The notes beneath the pieces were generated by a model. It had not been told where the DNA came from. It did no database searches and saw nothing but the letters and a program-made list of their open reading frames with translations. Positions 63,440-64,000 of a stretch of DNA of 64,000 nucleotides are shown piece after piece; position 1 is the first letter of the stretch; each line of letters opens with the position of its first letter. Origin of the DNA: Hippopus hippopus. Taxonomy: Eukaryota; Mollusca; Bivalvia; Cardiida; Cardiidae. The position numbers and the translations under genes are program-made. Location of the stretch: assembly GCA_946811185.2 (NCBI GenBank), contig OX328106.1:48744311-48808310 (forward strand), in the 5' to 3' direction.

Positions 63440-64000
63440 CAAGAGGGCCATGATGGCCCTGAAGTCGCTCACCTGGCCTTTTGATTAAACATGACCCATT
63501 TCCAATCTCTTCAGAGATATTAAGACAAACACTCATTAGTATTGGGCTTACAAATATGGCCTCTAGAGTGCACACAAGCTTTTTCTAGAATTTGTCTCAG
63601 CGGCCTACTTGACATGTAGAAATTATCAAGACATACATTCCGACAAACTTTCATGAGTATTTGAGAGAAAATGTGGCCTGTAGGGTGTACAAAAGGTTTT
63701 TCCGAGATTTAACCTAGTGACCTAGTTTTTCATCCAACATGACCCATATTCATACTAGTCTAAGATATTATCAAGACAAACATTCAAAGCAAATTTCAAG
63801 ATTTTTGGACTGAAAATGTGGCCTCTAGAGCGTACACACGGTTTTTCAAGGATGAAACTTGGTGACCTAGTTTTTATTCCACGTGACCCATTTTCAAATT
63901 AATGCAAGATATCATCAAGACAAACATTCTAACAAAAGTTTAAAGAATATTGGACTGTAATTATAGTACAAAAGGTTTTTCCGAGATTTGACCTTGTTAC
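63440..64000 (+). mobile_element. Tandem-core Helitron-like element, family 1, cut by window end
   Basis: The head CAAGAGGGCCATGATGGCCC with TGAAGTCGCTCACCTGGCC is followed by four ~145-bp units (TGAAAATGTGGCCTCTAGAG, CTAGTTTTT). The 3' end lies outside the window. Confidence 0.8.

Noticed and set aside
1..64000. Bacterial-type systems (CRISPR array, toxin-antitoxin, phage defence)
   Set aside because: The repeats are eukaryotic transposons and tandem elements; no array with regular unique spacers and no prokaryotic gene organisation.

Overview
The window is AT-rich, intron- and repeat-rich animal DNA, most likely from a heterodont bivalve mollusc (inferred from the TLR type, the LINE and SINE families and the tandem-core repeats; no species marker is present). 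It holds one intact host protein gene, a Toll-like receptor at 2728-5469, and a broken paralogue at 28718-31458. Nearly everything else is transposable elements. No bacterial operons, CRISPR arrays or phage genes were seen.

The framework is a large direct segmental duplication. Copy A runs from the window start to about 14.07 kb and copy B from about 25.17 to 52.96 kb. Both carry, in the same order, a SINE remnant, a degenerate tandem-repeat tract, the same splice acceptor, the TLR, and a long shared 3' flank. Because the copies align, they act as filled and empty sites for later insertions. A alone has several MITEs, two hairpin elements and a foldback element at 12.63-13.41 kb. B alone has two Helitron-like tandem-core elements, a TTAA-flanked MITE, a 13.4-kb inverted-repeat element (38577-51970) and a degraded Ty3/gypsy element.

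Between the copies (14-25 kb) are two tandem-core elements, MITEs, a CA/CGCA microsatellite, a long hairpin and sequence with no recognisable gene. The 13.4-kb unit has TIRs of more than 130 bp built from short GAAAC-like repeats and an imperfect 9-bp target duplication. It encloses SINEs (one nested inside another with a clear target duplication), a tRNA-His-like gene with anticodon GAG, a decayed LINE with two head-to-tail truncated copies, and a MITE.

The right arm (53-64 kb) has a gypsy-like element with domain order gag-protease-integrase-RT-RNase H (integrase before RT, unlike usual Ty3/gypsy), nested tandem-core elements, MITEs, and the 3' end of a Penelope-like element with a GIY-YIG nuclease.

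Leading candidates for something undescribed: the 13.4-kb foldback-type composite element, the RT-last gypsy element, the families of tandem-core elements that share ends but differ in core, and the histidine-type tRNA with a leucine anticodon. All repeat boundaries and homologies were read by eye.
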